Assembly: GCA_963921195.1 (NCBI GenBank)
Contig: OY992537.1
Span: 182,420,065-182,484,064 of the forward strand
DNA length: 64,000 nucleotides
DNA from: Pegoplata infirma
Lineage: Eukaryota; Arthropoda; Insecta; Diptera; Anthomyiidae
Reading direction: 5' to 3'
How positions within the stretch are numbered: position 1 is the first letter of the stretch; each line of letters opens with the position of its first letter. Of this stretch, positions 44,745-54,091 are shown in pieces. A model generated the notes under the pieces. It was not told where the DNA came from, did no database searches, and saw nothing but the letters and a program-made list of their open reading frames with translations. Made by a program: the position numbers and the translations under genes.

Positions 44745-45522
44745 TTTATACCCTCCAACCACAGTATGGCACTTTGGCATTCCGTGTGTAACGCATCGAA
44801 ATATCGATCGGGGACCCTATAATGTATATATATTATTAAAGGGTACTTTCCACTATCACACTTTTCCATTATACACATCAAAATTTACCAACTTCCTAAA
44901 GATTTTTGGATTCTTTTTTGATTGAAAACTAGTCGTATCTAATAACTGAACAATTTCTGGCCAAATTTTTTAAAAAAATATTTCGCCAACATGGTGAAAT
45001 TACGCTTGTATAATGGAAATGTGTGATAGTAAAAAGTACCCTTAATCAGTGATCGATTCTAAGACATTCTAGCGATGTCCGTCTGTCTGTCTGTCCGTCT
45101 GTCTGTCTGTCCGTCTGTGAAGGACACGATACAATCCAATAAAAGAGCTAGACTCCTGAAATTTGGTACGAATATGTCTAATGATCATAGGCTGGTTAAG
45201 TTCGGAGATGGGCAAAATCGGACCACGGGGGAAAAATTTCCCCCCTTAAGATCTAAACCAACCTCTAAAAAAACGGCATTTTTTATAGATTTTTTGTACT
45301 TTTGCTTAGCAAACGAAGCATTTTTTATGTCAGAAGAAGTTCAAAGTCCTGTAGTTGGATCCAGGAGGGTTGTCTCCCACCACCGAAACCCCACCCCCCC
45401 ACCAAAAGACGCACAAAATACAGATCCAATCGGTTCATGTTTGGACTTCGGACACATTTTCCGGAAAACACTAGTGTAGGGTATAAGGTCTGTCTTGACC
45501 CACTATAATTTTCTTACTTGTT
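44745..45522 (+). mobile_element. mini-me/DINE-type element with TTAA-flanked insertion
   Basis: Left TATACCCTCCAACCACAGTA, core GGGGACCCTATAATGTATAT, then the insertion, then CAGTGATCGATTCTAAGACA and CTAGCGATGTCCGTCTGTC. The body has TAAAAGAGCTAGACTCCTGA, AAACCAACCTCTAAAAAAAC and AATCGGTTCATGTTTGGAC. It ends GTGTAGGGTATAAGGTC, TTTCTTACTTGTTA. Nested in the hAT-like element at 42372-45772. Confidence 0.75.
44840..45041. mobile_element. 202-bp TTAA-flanked MITE
   Basis: The left end AGGGTACTTTCCACTATCAC is mirrored by GTGATAGTAAAAAGTACCC at the right, with TIRs of ~35 bp continuing through TTTCCATTATAC. TTAA flanks both sides (44836-44839, 45042-45045). Removing the element and one TTAA leaves a spacing identical to the uninterrupted mini-me core (TATATTTATGATCAGTGATC in other copies). 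TTAA suggests piggyBac-type mobilisation. Confidence 0.75.
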
Positions 45523-46129
45523 ACGATAACTCCAATAAAATTGTAATTAAACCATTGTTTAATTGGTCCCTAAAGTTCTCATCTATGCTGAATGTTATAT
45601 CGACCACTTGTTCGGTAGAGTATCGTGATTAATATACATAGATTTAAACCGTTTTTCACTATACAATAGCGACGCAGCCGAATTTTTTTTCAGCCGCGCT
45701 GTTCTAAAAAAAACGCGGCGCGCAGCCGAAACGCCGCCGCCGCCGAAAATTTTGCATCGGCTTGCTTTACTGGTCGTTATCTCAATTGATATAAAAATTA
45801 CCATATTACCCTACCTTAACCAATTGTTTACTCTTTTTATCCCTTTAACCCTTTTCAAAATATGTCCTTTTCTTCATTGTTAATTCTTCTGGAGGATTTG
45901 AGGGGATAGTAAAAGTACCACAGTACAATAATTGAACCTTATTCGGTAAAATGAGAAACAAATTTATTCTCTCAAAAACTCTCTCATTTACCCAATTCTT
46001 GCATACGGGAACGCTTTTCGGGCTGTTTTGGGTACCCGCGGGCACCCGCGGTAACGTTCTGGAACACACCTATTGGTGAAATCATTTTTGAAACATCATA
46101 AAAAGTTTAGTATATTTTAAAATTATACG

Positions 46130-47010
46130 TCGATGATCTGTAGGACCATTCTTAATATTGGAGAAATTTTTTTTACAATCGAATTAGTATTTTTTTTTAT
46201 TAAAACTGGGCGTAGAAAGGGTGTGGTCGATGAAAGCTAGCCCATGTTCACCCTGAAGGACCATTCTTAATATATACTGGTGATAAGATTTTTAAAATCG
46301 GATGAGTAGATTCATAATAAATAAATTTTACGTTTTTCTTGCCAAAAGTAGGCGTAGAAATGGGCGTGTATAATTAAACCCAGCATATTTCCACTCTGAA
46401 GAACCATACCAAGCATTGGTGAAAAAATTTTGGAAATCGGATGAGTAATATTTTTGGTCAAATTTAAATTTAAGGTTTTTTGGTCAAAAAGTGGGCGTGG
46501 TCGATAAATTCTAGCCTATGTCCACCCTAGAGGAACACTCTAAATATTGGTGAAAACATTTTTGAAATCGGATAAGTAGTCTCATAGATATTTAAATTTT
46601 AAGTTTTTTGCCAAAAGTGGGCATAGAAGTAGGCGTGGTCGATAAATCCTAGACTACGTCCATCCTGGACGAGCACTCTAAATATTGGTAGAAGCATTTT
46701 TTAAATCGAATGAGTAGTATCAAAGATATCTAAATTTTAAGTTTTTTGCAAAAGTGGGCGTAGAAGTGGGCGTGGTCGATGCAACTCAGTATATGTCCAT
46801 CATGAAGGACCATTCCAAGTATGTATTGGTAAAAAAATATTGAAATCGGTTTAGTAGTTTTGAAGATTTTTAAATTTTACGTTTTTTGGCAAAAAAAAGT
46901 GGGCGTAGAAGTGGGCGTGGTCGATGAAACCTAGCCTATGTCCGTCCTGGTGGAACACTCTAAATATTTCTGAAAACTTTTTTGAAATCGGATGAGTAGT
47001 TCCAGAGATT
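46130..47010. repeat. Minisatellite of ~125-145-bp units with GTGGGCGTGGTCGAT
   Basis: About six units begin near 46209, 46349, 46492, 46618, 46756 and 46902. Shared words are AAGTGGGCGTAGAAGTGG, GCGTGGTCGATGAAACCTAG, CACTCTAAATATTGGTGAAA, GAAATCGGATGAGTAGT and ATTTAAATTTTAAG. The first units are the most diverged and the last two the most alike. Non-coding. Confidence 0.8.
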
Positions 47011-47400
47011 ACTTTCTACAAACAAACAAAAAAACATACAAACATTACCTCTTTGTAATATTAGTATAGAAGTATAGATTCTGAACTAATGGTCATAGAC
47101 ACTTGAAATTTTAACTGCAGATCCTTTCGCGGAAAAAACATTGTTAAGAAGTACTTTTTAAAAATTCCGCTCTAAGGGAGTAAAAAGAGGGGAGGGCGGA
47201 AATAGGAGACTTTTTACATATTGTATCTCCTCAACTAATGGTCTCGCCGAAAAATCATTCTGAAGGATTTTTTTTTTTTTTATTCCGCTTCTAAGGGGGT
47301 TTAAAAAAAAAAATAAAATAGTTGTTGTGATTTAATCTAATAGACAAATTTACTGTAATGAAAAATTCTAAAGAAATAAAAAAATAGTGTTTGTGATTTA

Positions 47401-47548
47401 AGTTTATTCTAGCTCGAGGTCGTTATTTCCTTTACTTATTTAGACTATGATATTCTCATAGAACATTTTTTTTTGCAAATTATTCTTTGAGAATATCACA
47501 GTTTTAATAAGTAATGGAAATAATGACCTCGAGCTAGAATAAACTTAC
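47401..47548. repeat. Hairpin MITE, arms ~60 bp, 27-nt loop
   Basis: AAGTTTATTCTAGCTCGAGG, TCGTTATTTCCTTTACTTAT and GATATTCTCA at the left are mirrored by TGAGAATATCACAG, AATAAGTAATGGAAATAATG and ACCTCGAGCTAGAATAAACT at the right. One arm also occurs alone inside the TA-flanked element at 4136-4205 (AATAATGACCTCGAGCCAGA). Confidence 0.8.
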
Positions 47549-47569
47549 TTAAAATATTTTTGATTAAAA

Positions 47570-47768
47570 TTTTAAAAGCTTTTCTGTATCAAAATGCCTC
47601 AGAACCTCAGAATTTTTCTATTGGGATAACGACTCAGAATTAAAAACTTTCTCGTTAAGAAAATGACACGGAAAAATTTACAAATCAGAAAACTTTTTGT
47701 GAATAAACATATCTAAAACCTGACTTATTTTCTATTAGAAAATTATGTCAGAATCTGGGTCTTTTGAT
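47570..47768. mobile_element. Fragment of the ~35-bp-repeat hAT-like family
   Basis: Degenerate units such as CCTCAGAACCTCAGAATTTT, TCTATTGGGATAACGACTCA and GTCAGAATCTGGGTCTTTTG match the array of 9082-11197. No TIRs are attached. Confidence 0.5.
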
Positions 47769-47883
47769 ATCAGAAAAATGCTTTAGAGCCCGAAAATTTA
47801 TTGAAAAGATATTTTTCAAAATGATATGATATTTTGAAAATATCTTTTCAATAAATTTTCGGGCTCTAAAGCATTTTTCTGAT
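47769..47883. repeat. Near-perfect 115-bp palindrome
   Basis: ATCAGAAAAATGCTTTAGAG, CCCGAAAATTTATTGAAAAG and ATATTTTTCAAAAT are followed almost at once by their inverse, ending CTCTAAAGCATTTTTCTGAT. The arms are ~57 bp and differ by a single-base indel; the loop is under 10 nt. It extends a fragment of the 35-bp-repeat array. Confidence 0.9.
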
Positions 47884-48151
47884 CTCATTTACTTGTATAG
47901 TGTCATAACTCAAAATGTTTGATTTTACAGAAAACCTGTTTAAAGTTTGCAATTAAAACTTGGTTTACATTGCAAAAGGCCCGTATATAGAAAATGTTAT
48001 AATGGCGTGTTCTCTTCTCAAATTGTGAGTTTAAAAGATATTAATACGAATTTTTGACACAATATAAAGCATGATATAACAAATAATTCTATATCGTTTA
48101 CCCAAAAACGACATATTTTGAGTTATGACACTATACAAGTAAATGAGCGAT
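47884..48151. mobile_element. Small TIR element with TCATTTACTTGTATAGTG ends
   Basis: Left TCATTTACTTGTATAGTGTC and ATAACTCAAAATGT; right ATATTTTGAGTTATGACACT and ATACAAGTAAATGA. TIRs are ~36 bp with few mismatches, the body is AT-rich and non-coding. No target duplication was resolved because the left flank is the palindrome at 47769-47883. Confidence 0.7.
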
Positions 48152-48955
48152 ATGTACATTTAAGTTTTTTTATTATAGGGGAAAAAAAATTGAAAATTTG
48201 AAAATGTTTTTATAGAAAAAATCATAATAAACAACAGTTGAACACTAAAAAACCGTAACCAATGATTCAAATTCGACCTGAAATTCCTTGCAAAAAAAAT
48301 TTGTTTGATCAGAAAAAAATATATATAATATAAAATATAATAAAATTAATTATATTTTCTACACTTTTAAAACACAGTGTATGTGTCTGTCTATCCTACT
48401 ACTTGTCATGCCTTCTTGTTGGAATTTCTTATGCATCTCTGTCGTCATCTTCATCTTCATTCTCATCATTATTATTATTATTTTCATTTTTAGTTTTTAT
48501 ACAAGTAGTTTAACAGAGTCGAAGCAAAAGTACAGGAGAGTAGTCATTATGCATCTATGAATGACTGAATGAGGAAATGAATGAGTGAATGAATAAATGT
48601 AAAATGTATTCAGTAGTAGTTTTCCCAACGTAATTTCTTTATTGTTATTTTTGCAATCATTTGCTAAGATTGTTATAAAATGTAATTTTTGTTCAAAAAT
48701 CGTGCTAAAATGTAAATTTTGAGTCTCATTTGAGTGTAACAATTAAATTTAATTGCATTCACTACGTAATTCAATTTATTTAATTAAGCAAAACTTACAC
48801 AAAAAAAACAAAACCTTTTCATGTTATAATTTTTAATTTGGTAATGAAGTTTTCATTCACATTCATATGTGTTTAACTAAGATTAAGTACAAATGTTAAA
48901 CAATGAGTTTTTAAGAAATTGTTAAAATGTTTTAAACAATTTTAAAAGGACGTTA
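48152..48955. other. No gene seen; ATT-rich microsatellite
   Basis: ATCATTATTATTATTATTTT at about 48463-48485 and GAATGAGTGAATGAATAAAT near 48580. It reads like ordinary fly non-coding DNA. The minus-strand frame at 48497-48742 has no domain. Confidence 0.4.
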
Positions 48956-51900
48956 ATAAGTTGGCCATAGTGCTATCTTGAAGAAGATAATACCACAAAA
49001 TGAGGACTGTGCTCCCTGTCCTTTTTGATTGCCACTTTACCACTATGATACCATCCAGGAAGTCTTGGATGAGGGAAATTCCGGGTAGTATAGCCTCTAT
49101 ACATTTTTACACGGTTGGATTGAGGCTGGATTGAGTGGGCTTTGGAGTTTATTCGGAAGAGCTTGAATTGAATCTGGCTCGATAATTTCCAGATTTACCA
49201 GGCAGAGCTGGTGGCAATAAAGGAAGTGGCTGATTGGTTGCTTTGCAATGTCTTGTTTACAACTGCAGTCCATGTTTCTGAAAACAAGATCTGCCCTTAA
49301 CTGCCGCACGTCTTTAAATGAGATCGCCAAGCAGTTTAATATACGACTCAAATGGGTCCCAGGACACAGACTGGGAACTACCTTACAGGCACAGACTGGG
49401 AACTACGTTACAGGTTCCAACAGAATTGGAAAGTGTTGGTATGCCTCTAGAAACTTGCAAGCAAAATCTACGGCTTTGTTCCGCGACGGAGACTTATCAG
49501 AGATAGGATTGACGTGTGAGACAATACGACAGATTAGGGCTTCTTTTAATCAGAGGCGCAGCAGTAAGCTGATATCGCTTCCAAGAGGAGAGATTTCGAC
49601 TGTGATTGCTGTAATTCACGGACACTGACTTATAGAGAAGCACGTAGAGCGGTTAAAATGACTTTTGTCGGAGTTGTATGGATGAAGAGGAGTTGGAAAC
49701 TATCGAACACTTCATCTGCCATTGCCCGACACTTTCTGGTCAGAGACTTGCTAGCAGGGGCGTATCCAGGATTTTATTTCGGTGGGGGCCCAAAATTTTT
49801 TGTCAATTTTTTTTTTTACAAACAATTTACATAACAGCACATGTTTTAGAATTTTTCTCGATCTTTTCCTTGAACTGAATGTAACACAATCAGATTCTTC
49901 ATTTTTATGTAAGTTTAAAACTGTTGGAAAAAAAAATTAAAATTTTTTTATATTTTTAAAATTTTTTGAGAGACTTAATTCTTTTTTTAAGGTGTAAATT
50001 GTATCAGATGCTGATACATTTTTACAAATAAGATTATCAGAATCTGAATTTGTTTCAAAGAAAAGTCTAAGATTCTATGACAATTTCCAGTTAAGACAGT
50101 TTTTGTTATAGAAGTCAAAGACTCTTAATCATATTTCCAATGGAAAAAGTTTCTCGGGAAAAAGTCACTTTAGAAAATGATTCTATAAACATATTCATAA
50201 AATACTTTTCCAAAAGAAAAGACTCCGATTGTAAGACATTTTCCCTGGATCTGAGATATTTCTAGTCTAGCACATTTTCTCAGATTCTGAAACATTCTAC
50301 ACAAAAAGTTTTAGATTCTGAGAAAATCTTCGCTTTTTCTATAAGAAAAAAAAATCAGATTCTGAGACCTTTTTAAAAAGAAAACAGTATGAAAAAAGTC
50401 TTAGATTCTAAAACCTTTTTCCTAAAGAAAAAATTCTCGGATTCTGAGAAAATTTTTCCTAAAGAAAAAGTCTCAGATTCTTAGAAGTTTTTCCTATAGA
50501 AAAAGTTTCAAATTCTGAGACATTTTTCCTATAGAAAAAGTCTCAGATTCATAGAAATTTTTTCTACAGAAAATTTCTTAGATTCTGATACATTTTTCCT
50601 ATCGAAAAAGTCTCAGATGCTTAAACACCTTTCCTATAGAAAAAGTCTCAAATTCTTAGACATTTTCCTATAGAAAAAGTCTCAGATTCTGACACATTTT
50701 GCCTTTAGGAAATTGTCAGATTCTGAAACATTTTTCATATAGAAAAAGCCTCAGATTCTGAGACATTTTTCCTAATGAAAATATTTTTCCCATAGAAAAA
50801 TACTCAAATTCTAAAACATTATTCTTATAGAAAAAGATATTTTTACAATAGAAAAAATCTCAGATTTTGAGCATTTTTCTATACAAAAAGTCTCAGCTTG
50901 TGTCTCTGAGCCATTTTTCCTATACACAAAATCTTAGACTTTGAGATAATTTTCCTTAGATAATTTTCCTTAAGATAATTTTCCTTAACAAAAATTCGTT
51001 TATTCTGAAAAATTTTTCCTATAGAAAGTTCTCAGATCCTAAAACATTTTTCATATAGAAAAGCCTCATATTATAAGTATTTTTTTTATAGAAAAAATCT
51101 CAGATTTTGCAGACACATTATTCCTATAGAAAGTTCTCAGATTCTGAAACATTTTTCATATAGAAAAGCCTCAGATTCTGAGAATTTTTGATCGAAAACG
51201 TCTCAGATTCTGAGACATTTGTCCTGTAGAAAAGGTCTTAGAATCTGAGAAAAAGGCTAATATTTTAAGACATTATTCCTATAGAAAAAGTCTTAGATTC
51301 ACAGACATTTGCCTTATAGAAAGATTTAGATTCTGAAACATTTCTTTTTAGAAAAGTGTAAGATTCTCAGACATTTTTTTTAAAGCAATAGTCTCGTTCT
51401 GAGACATTTTTCTAAAAGACAAAGTTTAATTTTAAGATTTGACTACATTTTACTGTGTACATAAAACTTCAGGTTCTAAGATATTTTTTCATTAGAATCT
51501 TAAGTTGAAAAGTTTCAAATTCTAAGAAAAAATTTTCAGATTTTGAGATTTTTTTAACGGAAAAATTTTCAGTTTCAAAACATTTTTCTTCAAAAAGTTT
51601 TAGATTCTCAATGTTTTTCCAATTTTTTTAGAAGTTTTTTAATATTGTACTTGTTATTTGATACCAAATCCTGAAATTTGTGAAATCATTTCGGGGGGGG
51701 GCCCGGGCCCCCGGGCCCCCCCCCCTGTATACGCCACTGCTTGCTAGACTGGGCTCTAGGGAGCCGCACGATCTTTCTGATTTTTCAGATGTCCAAATTC
51801 AATATCTTAGGAGTTTCATAAGAAGCTCAAATTGGTTTAACGGCAGGGACTAGTAGGGAAACCTATTACGGTACCGTGGTATCGCAATGAACCTCAGAGT

Positions 51901-51975
51901 CTACGTGTGCTGACGTAAAACGCCAGCAGCCACTTACAACCTAACCTATGGCGCTTGTATGCGCTCTGCGTGTGG
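48956..51975 (+). mobile_element. Non-LTR retrotransposon with RNase H domain, split by a hAT-like insertion
   Basis: The frames give YQAELVAIKEVADWLLCN-like sequence (49195-49245), an RNase H core. They continue NIRLKWVPGH (49345), then KLISLPRGEISTVIAVIHGH (to 49626). After a frameshift the tail reads MDEEELETIEHFICHCPTLS (49678-49740), with Cys/His residues typical of the C-terminal finger. After the insertion (49755-51739) the frame resumes as GSREPHDLSDFSDVQIQYL and RSFIRSSNWFNGRD, stop near 51852. The 3' UTR runs to about 51955 (CCACTTACAACCTAACCTA). RNase H plus this tail suits the I/LOA/R1-like groups. Frameshifts and the loss of the reverse transcriptase make it dead. Confidence 0.75.
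49755..51739 (+). mobile_element. hAT-like non-autonomous element filled with ~35-bp repeats, intact copy
   Basis: Left end CAGGGGCGTATCCAGGATTT, right end CCTGTATACGCCACTG, perfect 8-bp duplication CTTGCTAG (49747-49754, 51740-51747). The interior from 50030 to 51640 is a tandem array of GTCTCAGATTCTGAGACATT and TTTCCTATAGAAAAA units. A G/C run (GGGGGGGGCCCGGGCCC and more) precedes the right end. It interrupts the retrotransposon finger region cleanly, so it is younger than that element. Confidence 0.92.
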
Positions 51976-52545
51976 AGCCGTGTTAGGCAAGGTTATAAAA
52001 TGAATACAAACTAAAAACGATACCATTTAAGAAATCAAAATTAAGATCGGATTTTGATTCGGATTTGGGATTATGAAAACCCAGGATAAGTTTACGGTTT
52101 TATCAGAAACAGAAATTCTTCTTCTTAATAATATTAATAAAATTTCAATGGTAATGAAAAAAATTCATTATAATTGCAAATATCCGCGATAGAAATCAAT
52201 CAATCAATTTTTAAGTTTAAATATAAAATGTTTATACCTTCCTTTCCTTTGTATTAAATAAGTCCGAGTAATAAAACAAATAAAATTCATCCTGATTGTA
52301 AATAATCTTTTTGTAATGTTTTAATTTGTGGTTTTATAATAAATTTGTACTGGTAATCACTCACAAAAGTTAATTGTTTTATTGCATGTGGTTTTGAAAT
52401 GTAAAATGAAATTCATTCACGTTCACACAAAAATGCACAGCACAATAAACATATGAGGCATTGTTTACAAAAAAAAAATCAAACTTTATATCAATGTAAA
52501 ATAAATTTTTAAATCTTTGCAATTATTAAATGTTTTTTGAGCGTA
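51976..52545. other. No gene recognised
   Basis: AT-rich; no domains or paired termini seen. Confidence 0.4.
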
Positions 52546-52992
52546 CTTTGCAGCAACCGTCTTCGAAATTTCTCCTCATGGAAGCGATAATAGATACATT
52601 TTTTATTAAGATCATATCAAATCTGTAGTGAATTGTAACTCGTTCATCCATCTGCCAGTATTTTATTTGTTTCCTGAAAATCTGTAGGAACCTGGGACCA
52701 ATATGAATAGTGTGTCTAACTGCTAAGCCAACTTTTTTAAAGATGGTATGCAGTTAAGGACAAATCTGATTTTCAGGAACATCGACTGTTAAAATAAATG
52801 TAGTCTGCGGTTGAAGGCAAGGGAAAGACATTACATCTCAATTATTCAACCACTTTATTCATTATCAGTACGTCTGCCTGCTTAACACTGCAATGGTCTG
52901 GCACTCTTCGAGACAAGCTCTCCTAAATATACATCAAAGCCTAATTGTGCGCGTAGCTTCGATTCGTCTGTGTAAAAATTTATAAGGACGTG
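52546..52992 (-). mobile_element. Decayed RNase H domain of the same non-LTR family
   Basis: The minus strand gives NFYTDESKLRAQLGFDVYLG, ELVSKSARPLQC, then SMFLKIRFVLNCIPSLKKLA and ISKTVAAKY. YTDxSK is the first catalytic aspartate motif of RNase H, and the later parts align with 49260-49320 of the copy at 48956-51975. Many stops; opposite orientation. Confidence 0.65.
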
Positions 52993-53213
52993 GTTTGCAA
53001 CCTATATAATGAAGTTTTCTTTAAAAAAAAAATATCGCAGTAATACAGTTTTATCATTATTTAAATTATTTTTTTATATCCACGCCTACAAAATGGGGCT
53101 GGCCGAAAACAATTAACATTTTCTAATCCCCTGATTGCAAGTGCAAAACTATGAACTCATTTAAGCATAGAATTGATTCATTTGTGAACCCAAAATACAA
53201 AAAAAAAGTAAAT

Positions 53214-54091
53214 CAAGTAAAAAGGTTAAATTCGACCTTGCCGAATGTATTGATTAGTGTTGTAAATAGTGGTTACTTTTGACTACTCAATACTACTCGA
53301 TACTTTTTCAACTGAGTACTCGATACTACTCAATACTTTTTTTGAAATTAAAAAAATTAAAATAGAGCTTTATAAATTACAATTTTATTAATTTTTATCA
53401 AAATTCTATTTGTGTTTGCATAACAATGGATTCGCTTTTATGTTTAGATTATTTTTAATCAATTTAAAAATTATTTTTCTAGAAAAGACCAACTAAAATA
53501 TTTTTCATACACAGAGTTGCATTTTATGGTTATATTTGTTGGTTAAATTATGCGTTTCTAATGAAAAAATACAGCCCTGAAAGTATTGAGTAGTTACTTT
53601 TGAGTATTGAGTACTCGAAAAAATAGGCAGTATTGAGTACTCAGTACTCAAATACTCAATACTTTTACAACACTAGTATTGATACCCTCCACAATTTTTT
53701 GGTGAATAAAAAAAATCGGCGATTTTTTTTTTGTAAAAAATATGTTTGTACTTGCTTCAATACTATTCGGTGATCAATTCTGTTCACATGTGTCAACCAG
53801 CAGCAGAATTAAAGCATTTTCTATTTTTAGGTTATGTTGAATGTACCAAAATTTTCGAGGTGTCCTAACATTTTCTTTCATAACTTTTGAACCGCTAAAC
53901 CGATTTCGTTCAAATGCAACACCAAACAGCTGGGAGGGTATTAAAATTGCGTTTTTCAGAGGTTGGCTTATATCTTCAAGGAGAAACTTTTCCCCCGGTC
54001 CGATTTAGTCCAATTACGGACTTAGCCGGCCTATGACTATGAGATATATTCGTGCCAATTTTTAGGCCCCGTACTGTGGCTGAAGGTTATA
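53214..54091 (-). mobile_element. mini-me/DINE-type element with a small hAT-like insertion
   Basis: CAAGTAAAAAGGTTAAATTC and CGACCTTGCCGAATGTATTG are the worn terminus. After the insertion the text resumes with ATACCCTCCACAATTTTTTG. The body has inverted matches to 34840-34960 (GAGGTGTCC, TCATAACTTTTGAACCGCTA) and AGAGGTTGGCTTATATCTTC. It ends CCCGTACTGTGGCTGAAGGT, TATAAAAA. Confidence 0.7.
53255..53675. mobile_element. 421-bp hAT-like element with TAGTGTTGTAAA ends
   Basis: The left end TAGTGTTGTAAATAGTGG is mirrored by ACTTTTACAACACTA, with a perfect 8-bp duplication GTATTGAT (53247-53254, 53676-53683). Subterminal ACTCAATACTACTCGATACT and inverse GAGTATTGAGTACTCG words fill both ends. 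Removing it restores the mini-me terminus GCCGAATGTATTGATACCCT. Confidence 0.88.

Larger units (their letters stand above)
42372..45772. mobile_element. hAT-like element with GC-rich ends, carrying two mini-me insertions
   Basis: The left end CAGTGAAGCAAGCCGGTCGG is mirrored by CATCGGCTTGCTTTACTG at the right. A perfect 8-bp duplication GTCGTTAT lies at 42364-42371 and 45773-45780. Both subterminal regions are dense in CGGC/GCCG (GCCGCGCCGCCGCCGATATC; ACGCCGCCGCCGCCG), in sharp contrast to the AT-rich surroundings. Inside are a foldback (43350-43625), a CCCTGTA-subtype mini-me with its own hAT-like insertion, and a mini-me with a TTAA-flanked insertion. No transposase recognised. Confidence 0.85.
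41850..47300. repeat. Minisatellite host sequence split by a ~5-kb composite insertion
   Basis: Units before the break (AGAGACTTGAAATTTGAAAT, AATTCCGTTACAAAGGGG, GGGTGAAATAGGGTAC at 41860-41985) resemble units after it (AGACACTTGAAATTTTAACT, AATTCCGCTCTAAGGGAG, GGCGGAAATAGGAGAC at 47098-47215). The inserted block starts near 41994 with ACTAGCAGGCCCGCCGG and ends near 47070 with GTAATATTAGTATAG. These are the kind of ends seen in a common insect repeat whose class I cannot name with certainty. Confidence 0.5.

Noticed and set aside
49318..49628. Two overlapping plus-strand open frames as separate genes
   Set aside because: They are different registers of one frameshifted RNase H-type retrotransposon ORF.
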